Source: Candidatus Bathyarchaeota archaeon A05DMB-3 (GTDB lineage Archaea > Thermoproteota > Bathyarchaeia > Bathyarchaeales > Bathycorpusculaceae). Taken from it: a DNA stretch of 64,000 nt. The translations under genes and the position numbers were made by a program. Location of the stretch: the NCBI GenBank assembly GCA_019685555.1, contig JABFQN010000002.1, positions 1-64,000 of the forward strand. The letters are read 5' to 3'. Positions 7,431 through 16,100 of this stretch are shown here, one piece after another. A model generated the notes under the pieces. The model was given only the letters and a program-made list of their open reading frames with translations. It searched no databases and was not told where the DNA came from. Positions within the stretch are counted from its first letter, which is position 1; each line of letters begins with the position of its first letter.

Positions 7431-8144
7431 TTAAGCGGCTTCTGCCTCAGTTTTCCTTAAAATTTTCTCCATTTCCTTTTTCACACTGTATTTGAAGGGA
7501 ATTTTACTGGAATCCCTCTCTAAGTAGCCTTCCTCATAAAGTTTCTTCATCAGCCGGGCGGTGTGTTCACGGCTAAGCTTAATTCTCTCCTTTATTTCGG
7601 GAGCTGTTTTTGGGCCTTCTGTGCCCAGCATTTCTAATACTGCCAGCTCTGTGTCAGTTAAATGGGCCAAGGCTTTCTCCCTTTTTATGGGTATACCTGC
7701 TTCAATTCTTGGTTCAGGAAGAACGGGCACTTGTTGGGCTTTTTCTTCCAGGAGAGAAATTCTGGAAGTCAGCTTCTCGTGTGATGAGGTGACATCGCGT
7801 GTTAGCTTTTCAACTTCATCCATTCGTGCTTGCAACTTATCACTAACCTCTACCGCACTGCTGGTTTTTAGTTCTAAGGCTTTCAGTTTCCCTTCAACTT
7901 CTTCAGCTCTCTTTACGGCTTCACTGCTTCTTGCGCAGGTAGCCTCAACTTTGTAGGAAACCACCTCCAAATTATCCGCGGTGCGTTTAAGCTCCCTGCT
8001 AAAACTTAGAATGACATCGTTGAAGGATTCCCTAGCCTTTTCATACTCCTTCTTAATTCTAACAAGATACCTATAATACTGAATTGCGAAACCAGCTGCA
8101 ACAGCGAATAACACGAAAGAAAGCATGAGCACAAAGTCAATCAT
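7431..8144 (-). CDS. membrane-anchored coiled-coil protein with C-terminal winged helix
   Basis: 237 residues. An N-terminal hydrophobic segment (LMLSFVLFAVAAGFAIQYY) anchors the protein; residues about 30-140 are heptad-rich coiled coil (KRAEEVEGKLKALELKTSS and similar); residues 160-230 form a MarR/TrmB-like winged helix (LTDTELAVLEMLGTEGPKTA, SREHTARLMKKLYEEGYLER). A DNA-binding domain held at the membrane by a stalk suggests signal-dependent transcription control or tethering of DNA to the membrane. Convergent with the origin-facing winged-helix gene, 18 bp apart. The region upstream is dense in TCAC/GTGA motifs, and GGTGAT before its ATG is part of a perfect palindrome, consistent with autoregulation. 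Confidence 0.75.
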   Translation of the reverse strand: MIDFVLMLSFVLFAVAAGFAIQYYRYLVRIKKEYEKARESFNDVILSFSRELKRTADNLEVVSYKVEATCARSSEAVKRAEEVEGKLKALELKTSSAVEVSDKLQARMDEVEKLTRDVTSSHEKLTSRISLLEEKAQQVPVLPEPRIEAGIPIKREKALAHLTDTELAVLEMLGTEGPKTAPEIKERIKLSREHTARLMKKLYEEGYLERDSSKIPFKYSVKKEMEKILRKTEAEAA

Positions 8145-8148
8145 GAGA

Positions 8149-8275
8149 AATCACCGTGATTCCTCTGTAACGCTGTGTGATTTTACCATGTTACATCACA
8201 CGTCACAGTTTTAATGGTGAAAACATTTAAGGTTTATGGTCATTTTCATACAAGGTGATGATATCACACATCACA
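8149..8275 (-). promoter_or_regulatory. TCAC/GTGA-rich putative operator region
   Basis: A 13-bp element ATCACAC(G/A)TCACA occurs at 8195-8207 and 8263-8275. A perfect palindrome AATCACCGTGATT covers 8149-8161 immediately before the ATG of the membrane-anchored regulator, and a TGTGTGAT half-site lies near 8175. A further palindrome GTGACGTCAC sits at 8404-8413 at the stop of the neighbouring gene. The clustering is far above what the surrounding DNA shows and looks like binding sites for a dimeric winged-helix protein. The rest of 8276-8409 holds no gene that I can see. Confidence 0.5.
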
Positions 8276-8409
8276 AGCTCGCAAGCCTTCCTTCAACTCT
8301 TTAATAAGGCGCTTTCACAGCTATTTTTGCATTTCGCTTCATTTAATGCCTTTTAGGATATCCGTTTTTGGAAGGATATTGCTGCCTTTTGTGGATGTGA
8401 TTTGTGACG

Positions 8410-8925
8410 TCACGATAGTCCTTCAGAAGGATTTGAAAGCTTTTTTAAGCTAATTTCCAGCTCTTCTCTCAGCATTTTTAGCAATTTTACTTGCTCTTCT
8501 ATTTGTTCACCCTTTCCGGGTATGCTCTTATGGGCTTCTATGTATTCTTGCAGTTTGTTTGCGGTTTCAATATATGGATCTAAAGTTGTGCTTTCAAAAA
8601 TTCCTAAGTATCCTAGGAGTAGCACTGTGTAAATAGATTTTATTACGTTTTCTTCCGCCTGTTTTAAGGTCCTGTTGAAGGATCCGCGGCTTATTTTAGC
8701 CCTTGTTAGCCGCAATTTGGCTTTTTCATCGTATTTTACCGGTTTTCCTGAAATATTTTCTGCTAAAACGTCAATTAGCAGTGTTTCAAGCTGCGTTTTC
8801 GTTAAGTGACTGTTTTTAGCTAGTATTTTTACAACGGGATCTTCTAGAGACTTTTTTAGCCATGCTTGAACATTATCTTTTAGCTTCATTTCTTTCACTT
8901 GCCGTGTTCTCTTTATTGGATACAC
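8410..8925 (-). CDS. uncharacterised helical protein
   Basis: 171 residues (159 if the second Met at 8889 is used). No named family recognised. It is predicted to be nearly all helical, with a highly ordered middle (LTKTQLETLLIDVLAENISG; AKISRGSFNRTLKQAEENVI; KSIYTVLLLGYLGIFE) and a C-terminal coiled-coil segment (EEQVKLLKMLREELEISLKK). The SRGSFNRTLKQA stretch has a helix-turn-helix-like look, so a nucleic-acid role is possible. Composition and codon use match the neighbours. It is divergent from the aminotransferase and precedes the TCAC-rich region, which also touches its stop codon. Confidence 0.6.
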   Translation of the reverse strand: MYPIKRTRQVKEMKLKDNVQAWLKKSLEDPVVKILAKNSHLTKTQLETLLIDVLAENISGKPVKYDEKAKLRLTRAKISRGSFNRTLKQAEENVIKSIYTVLLLGYLGIFESTTLDPYIETANKLQEYIEAHKSIPGKGEQIEEQVKLLKMLREELEISLKKLSNPSEGLS

Positions 8926-9033
8926 TTTTGTATACGGGGGATTTTAAAACTATCGGACCTTATGCTCTAAATCTTCTTTTCCAAACATAACTATTATATG
9001 CTGGCCAGTGTAGCACATTGTGAGGAGACAACT

Positions 9034-10215
9034 TTGGCGTCTCACTTTAAGGCAGCTGAGCGCTTAAAAAGCCTAAAGCGGTCTGGAATCCGCCGCTTTT
9101 TCGCAGCAGCCCAAGAAATTCCAAATGTTATTAACTTGAGTGTTGGAGAGCCGGATTTTGTCCCTCCGAAGTATACTCTGGAAAGCGGTTGGCAAGCATC
9201 TTTAGAAGGGAAGACTCATTATGCCCCAACGAATGGTATCCCTGAACTTAGAGAGGCCCTCGTGCAGAAAGCTTATGGCGATTATGGAATTAAGTATGAC
9301 CCAGACTCTGAAGTGTTGGTTACTGTTGGGGGAACAGAAGCGATTTTCCTTGCTTTGCTGGGATTAGTGAATCCCGGCGATGAGGTGCTAGTGCCGAATC
9401 CCGGTTTTGTCTGCTATGAACCGGGTGTCTTGCTAGCTGGCGGGGTGCCCGTTTCGGTTCCTCTTCTTGAAGGGAACGGATTTAAACCATCTATTGACGA
9501 TGTGACATCTCTTATCACAAATAAATCACGTGTGATGATTCTAAACTATCCAAACAACCCCACTGGCACGGTGCTTTCACGCGAAGAGATTGCAGCCTTA
9601 GCGAAAATTGCTGTTGAACGTGATTTGATTGTGATTTCTGACGAAGTTTATGAAAAAATAGTTTACGATGACGCTGAACACTACTGTTTGGCTGCCTTTC
9701 CCGGAATGAGGGAGCGTACCTTAGTTGTTAACTCTTTTTCTAAGACCTACGCCATGACGGGGCTGAGAATTGGATACGTTTATGGTCCGAAGGAACTGAT
9801 TTCTCCTATATGGCTTGTTCACCAGTATCTTGTTGCTTGTGTGGATACCTTTGCGCAGTATGCAGCCTTAGCTGCACTGAAGGGCCCGCAAGATTTTGTT
9901 TCAGATATGGTGACCGAATTTGATAAGCGTAGGCGTTTCGTTTTCAGAAGGCTGAATGAAATTGAGGGATTTAGCTGTGTTCTTCCGAAAGGGGCCTTCT
10001 ACGTTTTCCCAAACATTAAAAGCTTCAAAATGCCCTCAGAAGAGTTTGCGCAATTACTTCTTAAGGAAGCACACGTGGCAACCGTCCCAGGTTCTGCCTT
10101 CGGTTCTTATGGTGAGGGATACATAAGAATCTCCTATGCAGCAGCATATGATCAACTGGAAGAGGCGTTAAACCGCGTAGAAAAGACGGTTAAGAAACTA
10201 AAAAGTACATCTTAG
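9034..10215 (+). CDS. class I/II PLP aminotransferase (aspartate/aromatic type)
   Basis: 393 residues of fold-type I aminotransferase. The frame opens at 8998, but TTG 9034 has GAGGAG seven bases upstream and gives the N-terminus usual for the family. Seen: NLSVGEPDFVPP, YAPTNGIPELREAL, the NYPNNPTG cofactor/substrate motif, SDEVYEKIVYD, the Schiff-base lysine in NSFSKTYAMTGLRIGY, and the carboxylate-binding Arg in YIRISYAAAYDQLEEAL. It transfers amino groups between an amino acid and a 2-oxo acid; the donor cannot be fixed from sequence. Its 3' end overlaps the convergent nitrilase gene by 4 bp. Confidence 0.88.
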   Translation: MASHFKAAERLKSLKRSGIRRFFAAAQEIPNVINLSVGEPDFVPPKYTLESGWQASLEGKTHYAPTNGIPELREALVQKAYGDYGIKYDPDSEVLVTVGGTEAIFLALLGLVNPGDEVLVPNPGFVCYEPGVLLAGGVPVSVPLLEGNGFKPSIDDVTSLITNKSRVMILNYPNNPTGTVLSREEIAALAKIAVERDLIVISDEVYEKIVYDDAEHYCLAAFPGMRERTLVVNSFSKTYAMTGLRIGYVYGPKELISPIWLVHQYLVACVDTFAQYAALAALKGPQDFVSDMVTEFDKRRRFVFRRLNEIEGFSCVLPKGAFYVFPNIKSFKMPSEEFAQLLLKEAHVATVPGSAFGSYGEGYIRISYAAAYDQLEEALNRVEKTVKKLKSTS

Positions 10216-11045
10216 AGTTTCTCCGCTCTTTCCTTTAAATAGTCGAAAAGGTCCGGGCGCAAGTCTTTTAATGTTGGGACAAACGTTTCGACTTGTCTAA
10301 TGTCTGCGTAGTTAACTTCACCTAAGGCAAGGTCTTCTTCGTCATATTTCGCTTGTGTAATGACTTTCCCGTTCGGCCCTATTAGTCTGCTTCCTCCCCA
10401 AAACTGTAAGCCGTCTTCTATGCCGACAAGGTTAACGTAAGCTAGAAAAGCAGTGTTTTCTATGGCTCTCGCAACCGTCAAAGTTTCAAAAAAGGTTCGG
10501 CGAACTGCAGGCGAAGCTGAAGGGCATACAATTAACTGTGCCCCTTCAAGACGAGTCAACCGGCTTACCTCAGGGAAGAATGTGTCATAACATATGATTA
10601 ATCCCAACTTGCCAAGATCCGTTTCAAAGGCTCCCACCCGATAACCTGGTCTAAAATATCTTTTCTCCTCAAAAACGCTGTGGGTGGGCAGATACATTTT
10701 CCGATATTTTCCGATTAAGCCCTTTGGTCCTATAAGCACTGCAGTGTTATATATGGTTGCTTGTGTCTTCTCGCTGAGCTCTGGCATGCCAAATACTAGG
10801 TGGACTTTATGTTTTTGGGCAATTTTTTCTATGGTGGCTGTTGATGGGCCGGGAACTTTTTCTGCTAATTCGTATAGTTCATCTCTTACTGTGTAACCTG
10901 TTAGCGAAAGTTCTGGGAAAATCACCAATTCTGCACCTTGTTGCTTTGCTTTTTCTGTGTATTCTTGAATTTTTCGTATGTTTACTTTTTTATCTCCTCT
11001 TTTGCAGCTTACTTGTGCGAGGGCAACCTTAAATTTTTGTTTCAT
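10212..11045 (-). CDS. nitrilase-family amidohydrolase, possible glutaminase partner of NAD synthetase
   Basis: 277 residues of the carbon-nitrogen hydrolase superfamily. The catalytic Glu-Lys-Cys triad is complete: E in VIFPELSLTGYT, K in GKYRKMYLP, C in GLIICYDTFFPEV. The family cleaves amides or nitriles. It follows the NAD synthetase gene with only 15 bp between them, and the FPELxLTGY motif is also what the N-terminal glutaminase domain of two-domain NAD synthetases carries. A split glutamine-dependent NAD synthetase is therefore a reasonable idea; the alternative is an unrelated omega-amidase or N-carbamoyl hydrolase that just shares the operon. Confidence 0.83.
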   Translation of the reverse strand: MKQKFKVALAQVSCKRGDKKVNIRKIQEYTEKAKQQGAELVIFPELSLTGYTVRDELYELAEKVPGPSTATIEKIAQKHKVHLVFGMPELSEKTQATIYNTAVLIGPKGLIGKYRKMYLPTHSVFEEKRYFRPGYRVGAFETDLGKLGLIICYDTFFPEVSRLTRLEGAQLIVCPSASPAVRRTFFETLTVARAIENTAFLAYVNLVGIEDGLQFWGGSRLIGPNGKVITQAKYDEEDLALGEVNYADIRQVETFVPTLKDLRPDLFDYLKERAEKL

Positions 11046-11060
11046 GCCTTTTCGCCGCTT

Positions 11061-11903
11061 TTATGGTTGATTGTGTGGGATTCTGAAGTCAAATCCAACA
11101 GTCCTATATTGGATTTTTGTTGTTAAGGGCATTCTCCTTTTATGTTCTGTGGTTTGCCATCTTCTTTTCACCTTTTCCACTAACTCCTTTTGTAAGCCCA
11201 ATTGCTTTGCTATTTCCTCTGTTTTCATGAAATGCTCAAGCCCGCATAAGATTAGGTCTAGGGTTTCGTATTTTATGCCTATTTCCTCCTCCGCCGTTTG
11301 CCCAGGCCAAAGGGCTGGTGATGGCGGCTTATTCACTATTTCTTCTGGTACGCCAATGTGCATTGCTAGTTTCCGCACTTGGGTCTTGTATAGGTCCATG
11401 AGTGGCGCTATATCTGCTGCAACATCTCCCCATTTTGTAAAGTAGCCTATCATTGTTTCTGATTTATCTGAACTTCCACAGACAATAAAATTGAGTTTGT
11501 TGGCGTAGTAGTATAGGCATAGCATGCGGGTTCGCGCTTTCAGGTTGCCCTTGCAGAGGTTATCATCCGGGTCGAAAAGGGGTATTGTTTTCTGGAAAGC
11601 TTCAATGGCAGGTGTTATATCAATAGTTTCTGTTTTTATTGCGAATTTTTCCGCGGCAAGTTTGGCGTGTTCCATGTCTTTTGGGTTGTATGTTTCCTTT
11701 TCTGGGAGTAGTAGCCCTAAAACTTTGTTGCCTCCGATGGCTATCGCTGAGAGGGCTGCGGCGGTGCTGCTGTCCACTCCTCCGGATAATCCCAAAACTA
11801 TGCCTTTTGCTCTTGCCTTTTCTATGTAATCTCTTATGAAACGGGTTATTTTCACTTTAACCTCTTCCCAGTTTAAATCTAAAACCGATTGAGTTAGCTT
11901 CAA
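11061..11903 (-). CDS. nadE: NAD+ synthetase
   Basis: 280 residues. ATP-dependent amidation of nicotinic acid adenine dinucleotide to NAD+. The PP-loop GIVLGLSGGVDSSTAAALSA activates the acid; LLLPEKETYNPKDMEHAKLA and KLNFIVCGSSDKSETMIGYF followed by KWGDVAADIAPL are family hallmarks. The frame extends far upstream over the divergent Elf1 gene, but that part is not homologous; TTG 11903 is preceded by GAGGATGA and gives the standard length. No glutaminase domain is fused; the adjacent nitrilase may provide ammonia. Confidence 0.92.
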   Translation of the reverse strand: MKLTQSVLDLNWEEVKVKITRFIRDYIEKARAKGIVLGLSGGVDSSTAAALSAIAIGGNKVLGLLLPEKETYNPKDMEHAKLAAEKFAIKTETIDITPAIEAFQKTIPLFDPDDNLCKGNLKARTRMLCLYYYANKLNFIVCGSSDKSETMIGYFTKWGDVAADIAPLMDLYKTQVRKLAMHIGVPEEIVNKPPSPALWPGQTAEEEIGIKYETLDLILCGLEHFMKTEEIAKQLGLQKELVEKVKRRWQTTEHKRRMPLTTKIQYRTVGFDFRIPHNQP

Positions 11904-12001
11904 TGTTTCATCCTCATTGTCTATTGAATTAGGCAAATATTTAAGGACGAAGATGGATATGAATAAATAGCTTAGCCTAATACTATGCGAAGGACCAGCG
12001 T

Positions 12002-12271
12002 ATGGGGCGAAGAAGGAGAAAAGTGATTCGTATTCCCAAGAAGCGTTTGCCAAAGTTCTTCTCTTGCCCAATTTGCGGTAAAGAAGCGGTTCGTGTGGAA
12101 ATATTCCGTGATGAAGAAAAAGCAATTGTAAGCTGCGGCAACTGTGGTGCGAGGGAAGAGTTTCCAATTAAACACGCATTGGGCGAAATCGACGTGTACT
12201 GCATGTTCACCGACAAAATTTATGGAGGTATTAGGCCTCCACCCGCTTCGGAGGTTAAAGCCTCAGAATAA
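12002..12271 (+). CDS. Elf1-like transcription elongation factor
   Basis: 89 residues. Basic N-terminus MGRRRRKVIRIPKKRLPK, then a zinc ribbon FSCPICGKEAVRVEIF with SCGNCGAREEFPI, matching the Elf1/Elof1 family that binds RNA polymerase near the DNA entry channel in eukaryotes and is present in TACK archaea. A TATA-like AATAAATA about 40 bp upstream and no ribosome binding site suggest a short or absent leader. It is divergent from nadE and followed 10 bp later by the GGGP synthase gene. Confidence 0.85.
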   Translation: MGRRRRKVIRIPKKRLPKFFSCPICGKEAVRVEIFRDEEKAIVSCGNCGAREEFPIKHALGEIDVYCMFTDKIYGGIRPPPASEVKASE

Positions 12272-12281
12272 GGGAAGCACT

Positions 12282-13034
12282 ATGGTGGGCGCAATAGAAA
12301 GATATCTGCTCGATAAAATTAGCGCTGAAGGAGCAATTCATATAACCCTTATTGATCCCGAGAAGGTTACGCCTTCACAAGCATCTGCTATCGCCAAGAA
12401 AGCTAAGGCAAGCGGAACCTCAGCCATAATGATAGGGGGATCCACCTTTGTTTCAACGAAACACCTCGATGACGTTGTAAAAACTGTTAAACGCGCAACA
12501 GGAATTCCCATAATTTTGTTTCCAAACAACGTAACAAGCATAAGTCGTTACGCAGACGCCATATGGTTTATGTCTCTTCTAAACTCTGTTGATCCATACT
12601 TTCTAATTGGGGCTCAAGTTTTAGGTGCTCCTTTAATTAGAAAATATCGTTTAGAACCGATCCCGCTGGGCTACATTATTGTGGGTGAGGGCGGCACAGC
12701 GGGCATTGTTGGGAAGGCTGTTCCAATTCCCTACGACAAGCCAGAATTGGCAGTGGCTCACGCATTGGCGGGACAATATTTAGGCATGCGCTTCATATAT
12801 CTTGAAGCTGGCTCAGGAGCCAAAAAACCAGTACCTCAAGAGATGATTCGCGCTGTTAAGCAGCACATAGATGCCACTTTAATTGTGGGTGGAGGAATAA
12901 GGTCTAGAACGCAGGCGTTGGCTGCAGCTTCGGCAGGGGCAGACATTATTGTTACTGGCAACATTGTGGAGAACGGGCAGGTTAAGGACCGCGTTTCAGA
13001 GATTGTTGAGGGCATAAGGCGCTACAGAACATAG
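12282..13034 (+). CDS. geranylgeranylglyceryl phosphate synthase
   Basis: 250 residues, TIM-barrel prenyltransferase of the GGGPS/PcrB family, which forms the first ether bond of archaeal membrane lipids from sn-glycerol 1-phosphate and geranylgeranyl diphosphate. Seen: ITLIDPEKVTP at the first strand, AIMIGGSTFVS, YLEAGSGAKKPVP and IVGGGIRSRTQALAA with ADIIVTGNIVE as the phosphate-binding end. ATG 12282 follows AAGGGAAG; the longer open frame overlaps Elf1 and is not used. Cytosolic or membrane-surface enzyme. Confidence 0.93.
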   Translation: MVGAIERYLLDKISAEGAIHITLIDPEKVTPSQASAIAKKAKASGTSAIMIGGSTFVSTKHLDDVVKTVKRATGIPIILFPNNVTSISRYADAIWFMSLLNSVDPYFLIGAQVLGAPLIRKYRLEPIPLGYIIVGEGGTAGIVGKAVPIPYDKPELAVAHALAGQYLGMRFIYLEAGSGAKKPVPQEMIRAVKQHIDATLIVGGGIRSRTQALAAASAGADIIVTGNIVENGQVKDRVSEIVEGIRRYRT

Positions 13035-13122
13035 TTTTGAAAGTTGCAGATTTTTGTAGAAACCCTAATGATTTTAGGCATTTCAACAGTGGCAACTTTT
13101 GCTTTTCCATGTTAGAAAACCA

Positions 13123-13130
13123 AAATATAT
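13123..13130 (+). promoter_or_regulatory. TATA box of polD large subunit
   Basis: AAATATAT, 30-50 bp upstream of the candidate starts at 13160 and 13172, the expected archaeal distance. Confidence 0.55.
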
Positions 13131-13171
13131 CACAAGTGTAGAAAGTACCGGGGGGTTGATTGGGCATCCAG

Positions 13172-16100
13172 ATGAGCAAAGCCTACGCGAAATATGTGGA
13201 AAACTTGGAGCAACAACTCGAACAGTTATATGCCATATGCAGAAAAGCCCGGGAAAAGGGAATTGACCCTTCCACTAGCCCTGAATGCGAAGTTGCAAGG
13301 GACATGGCGGATCTTGTGGAAGGGCTTGTCGGACCAAAAGGCGTTGCGAATAGAATTAGAGAGTTAAGCATTAAACTTCCAAGAGAAGAGTTAGCCTTCA
13401 AAATCGCCGAAGAAATTGTTTACGGAAAATTTGGACACATGGAGCCTGAACAAGCGGCTGAACAAGCCGTACGCACCGCTTTGGCTATACTCACTGAAGG
13501 GCTTACAGCTGCGCCTTTGCAAGGTGTGGCGCAAGTCAAAATCAAAACCAACCATGACCGAACAAAATATTTGGCCATCTATTTCGCTGGTCCTATACGA
13601 TCCGCAGGCGGCACTGACCAAGCGTTGACTTTGGTTGTTGGCGATTTTATCCGCAAGCTTCTAGGGCTTGACCGTTACAAGCCCACTAAAGAGGAGATTG
13701 CCCGCTTTATCGAGGAGGTTAGGCTTTATGAGCGGTCTGTAAGCCGCTTCCAATATCATGTTTCCGATGAAGAGTTGTGGAAGGCTCTCCAATGGCTGCC
13801 TGTGGAAGTTACTGGAACAGAGTCGGATCCTGTTGAAGTTTCCTCTTACCGCAACCTTCCACGCATTGAAACTAACAGAGTGCGGGGCGGCGCGCTTCGC
13901 GTAGTAAACGACGGAGTTGTCGGAAGAGCCTCAAAGGTTTGGGCAATTGTGGAAAAACTTAGAATTCAAGGCTGGGATTGGCTTAAGGAAATCCGCAAAA
14001 TGTCAGAGAAAAAATCCGCCGGGTTTATGGATGATGTTGTAGCAGGCCGCCCAATATTCTCTTTCCCCTCTAGACGTGGGGGATTCCGCCTACGCTATGG
14101 AAGGGCGAGAAACACAGGATTGACAGCGGTCGGTGCCCATCCAGCGACCATGCTTGTTCTGCAAGGATTTATTGCAGCTGGCACTCAACTGCGCTTGGAG
14201 CTCCCAGGAAAAGGAGGTATAGCATTGCCTGTTGACACTTTGGAGCCGCCAATAGTCAGACTGCGGGATGGTTCCGTCGTGCGGGTTTCCATAGAAAATT
14301 TTGACAGTGTCAAAGATAGAATTGAGAAAATACTGTTTTTAGGCGATATTCTTGTCAGTTTTGGCGATTTTCTCTATCAAGGCAAGACTTTGGCTCCAGC
14401 TGGGTATGTTGAAGAATGGTGGGTTGAGGATTTACAAAAAGCAATTATAGAAGGGTTTAACGGAGATTTTGAAAAAGCAGCAGCGACTGTTGGCATCACC
14501 GCAGAGAAGATCAAGAGTTTTCTAAGAGATCCATTTTTGAACAGACCCAATTGTAGAGAAGCCATAAACTTGGCATTAAAACTGAAGGTTCCGCTTCATC
14601 CAGCCTTTACGCTTTTCTGGTCAAACCTCGCCTCTGTGGAGGAGCTTAAGCGCTTAAGAATGTGGCTATGTGCGTCCGAGGTGGTTTATGATGGCGATTT
14701 TGCACGGCAAGTTATTGGAGAGCTGGATGAATGCATAAAAAGGGTTCTTGAGGCAATATGCTTGCCTCACAAAGTTTTAGACGGCAAAATAGTCATCAGT
14801 GGGGATGACGCATGCCTTTTCGCTTTTTGCCTTGGACACAAAAATTCTAACGCTGATTTTTCCATGAATGAAGCTATTTTAGACATCATTAAACGGCTTT
14901 GCGGGGCTACTGTTAAAGATAAAGCTCCAACTTTTGTTGGGGCAAGGATGGGGCGTCCGGAAAAGGCTAAGAGGCGTGAGATGAAACCTCTTGTGCATGT
15001 CCTTTTCCCTGTTGGGTTAGCTGGGGGTTCTCATAGGGACATTGTTGAAGCGGCAAAGCGTGAACAAGTTTTTGTGGAGATTGTTAAGCGGAAATGCCCT
15101 CAGTGTAGGACGTATTCCTTTAAGATAAAATGTCCGTTATGCGGCTCTGAGACAGTTCCAGAACAAGTTTGCCCAAGGTGCGGTAGAAGCATTAATGGCG
15201 GCGGCGATTGTCCCGCATGCAAAGTGTCTACCGTTTCATATGGGAAGCAAGCCGTTAACTTCAAGGAGATGCTTGAAGATGCTTGTAATCGCCTTGGGCT
15301 TTATATGCCAAAGATTCTGAAGGGCGTCAAAGGCTTGACCAACGAAACTAAAACGCCTGAGATTATTGAGAAGGGCGTTTTACGTGCAAAATATGACTTG
15401 TCAGTTTATAAGGATGGCACCATCCGCTTTGATGCAACTAACGCTCCCTTAACACACTTTAAACCAGCTGAAATTGGGGTTTCAGTGGAAAAACTCGTGC
15501 AGCTTGGGTATTCCTATGATGCTTATGGTAATCCTTTAACAAATTCGGACCAAATATGTGAACTGAAGATACAGGATGTGATCATTCCCGTTAAATGTGC
15601 TGAATACTTTGTTCGTGTTGCCAACTTTGTCGATGAGCTTCTCGTGAAGGTTTATGGGCGTCCTCCTTACTATAATGTTAGGCGTATTGAAGATCTTGTG
15701 GGGCACTTGGTTGTAGGCTTGGCTCCTCACACTTCTGTCGGCGTTTTAGGGCGCATCATAGGATTTACAAGCTTAAATGTTTGCTATGCGCATCCGGTTT
15801 GGCACTCTGCAAAGCGAAGGGACTGTGACGGTGACGAAGACGCTTTGATGCTTGCATTGGATGCACTGCTCAACTTTTCCAGAACATATTTGCCCGCACA
15901 GATCGGTGGAATTATGGATGCGCCTTTATTGTTAATCTCCGTTGTTAATCCATGTGAGGTGCAAAGGCAAGCCCACGATTTTGATGTTGCCGGCACGTAT
16001 CCATTGGAATTTTATGAAAAAACATGGGAGCGGATTGAAGCCAAACATGTAAGTCCCCTCATAGACCTCATCGAGTATAGGCTTGGAACCGAGGCGCAGT

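Noticed and set aside
11904-12167. N-terminal extension of nadE over the Elf1 gene
   Set aside because: The reading is antisense to Elf1, shows no family similarity, and a TTG with a good ribosome binding site gives the normal length.
12144-12281. Upstream extension of GGGP synthase
   Set aside because: It lies within Elf1 in another frame; ATG 12282 has its own ribosome binding site and starts the fold correctly.
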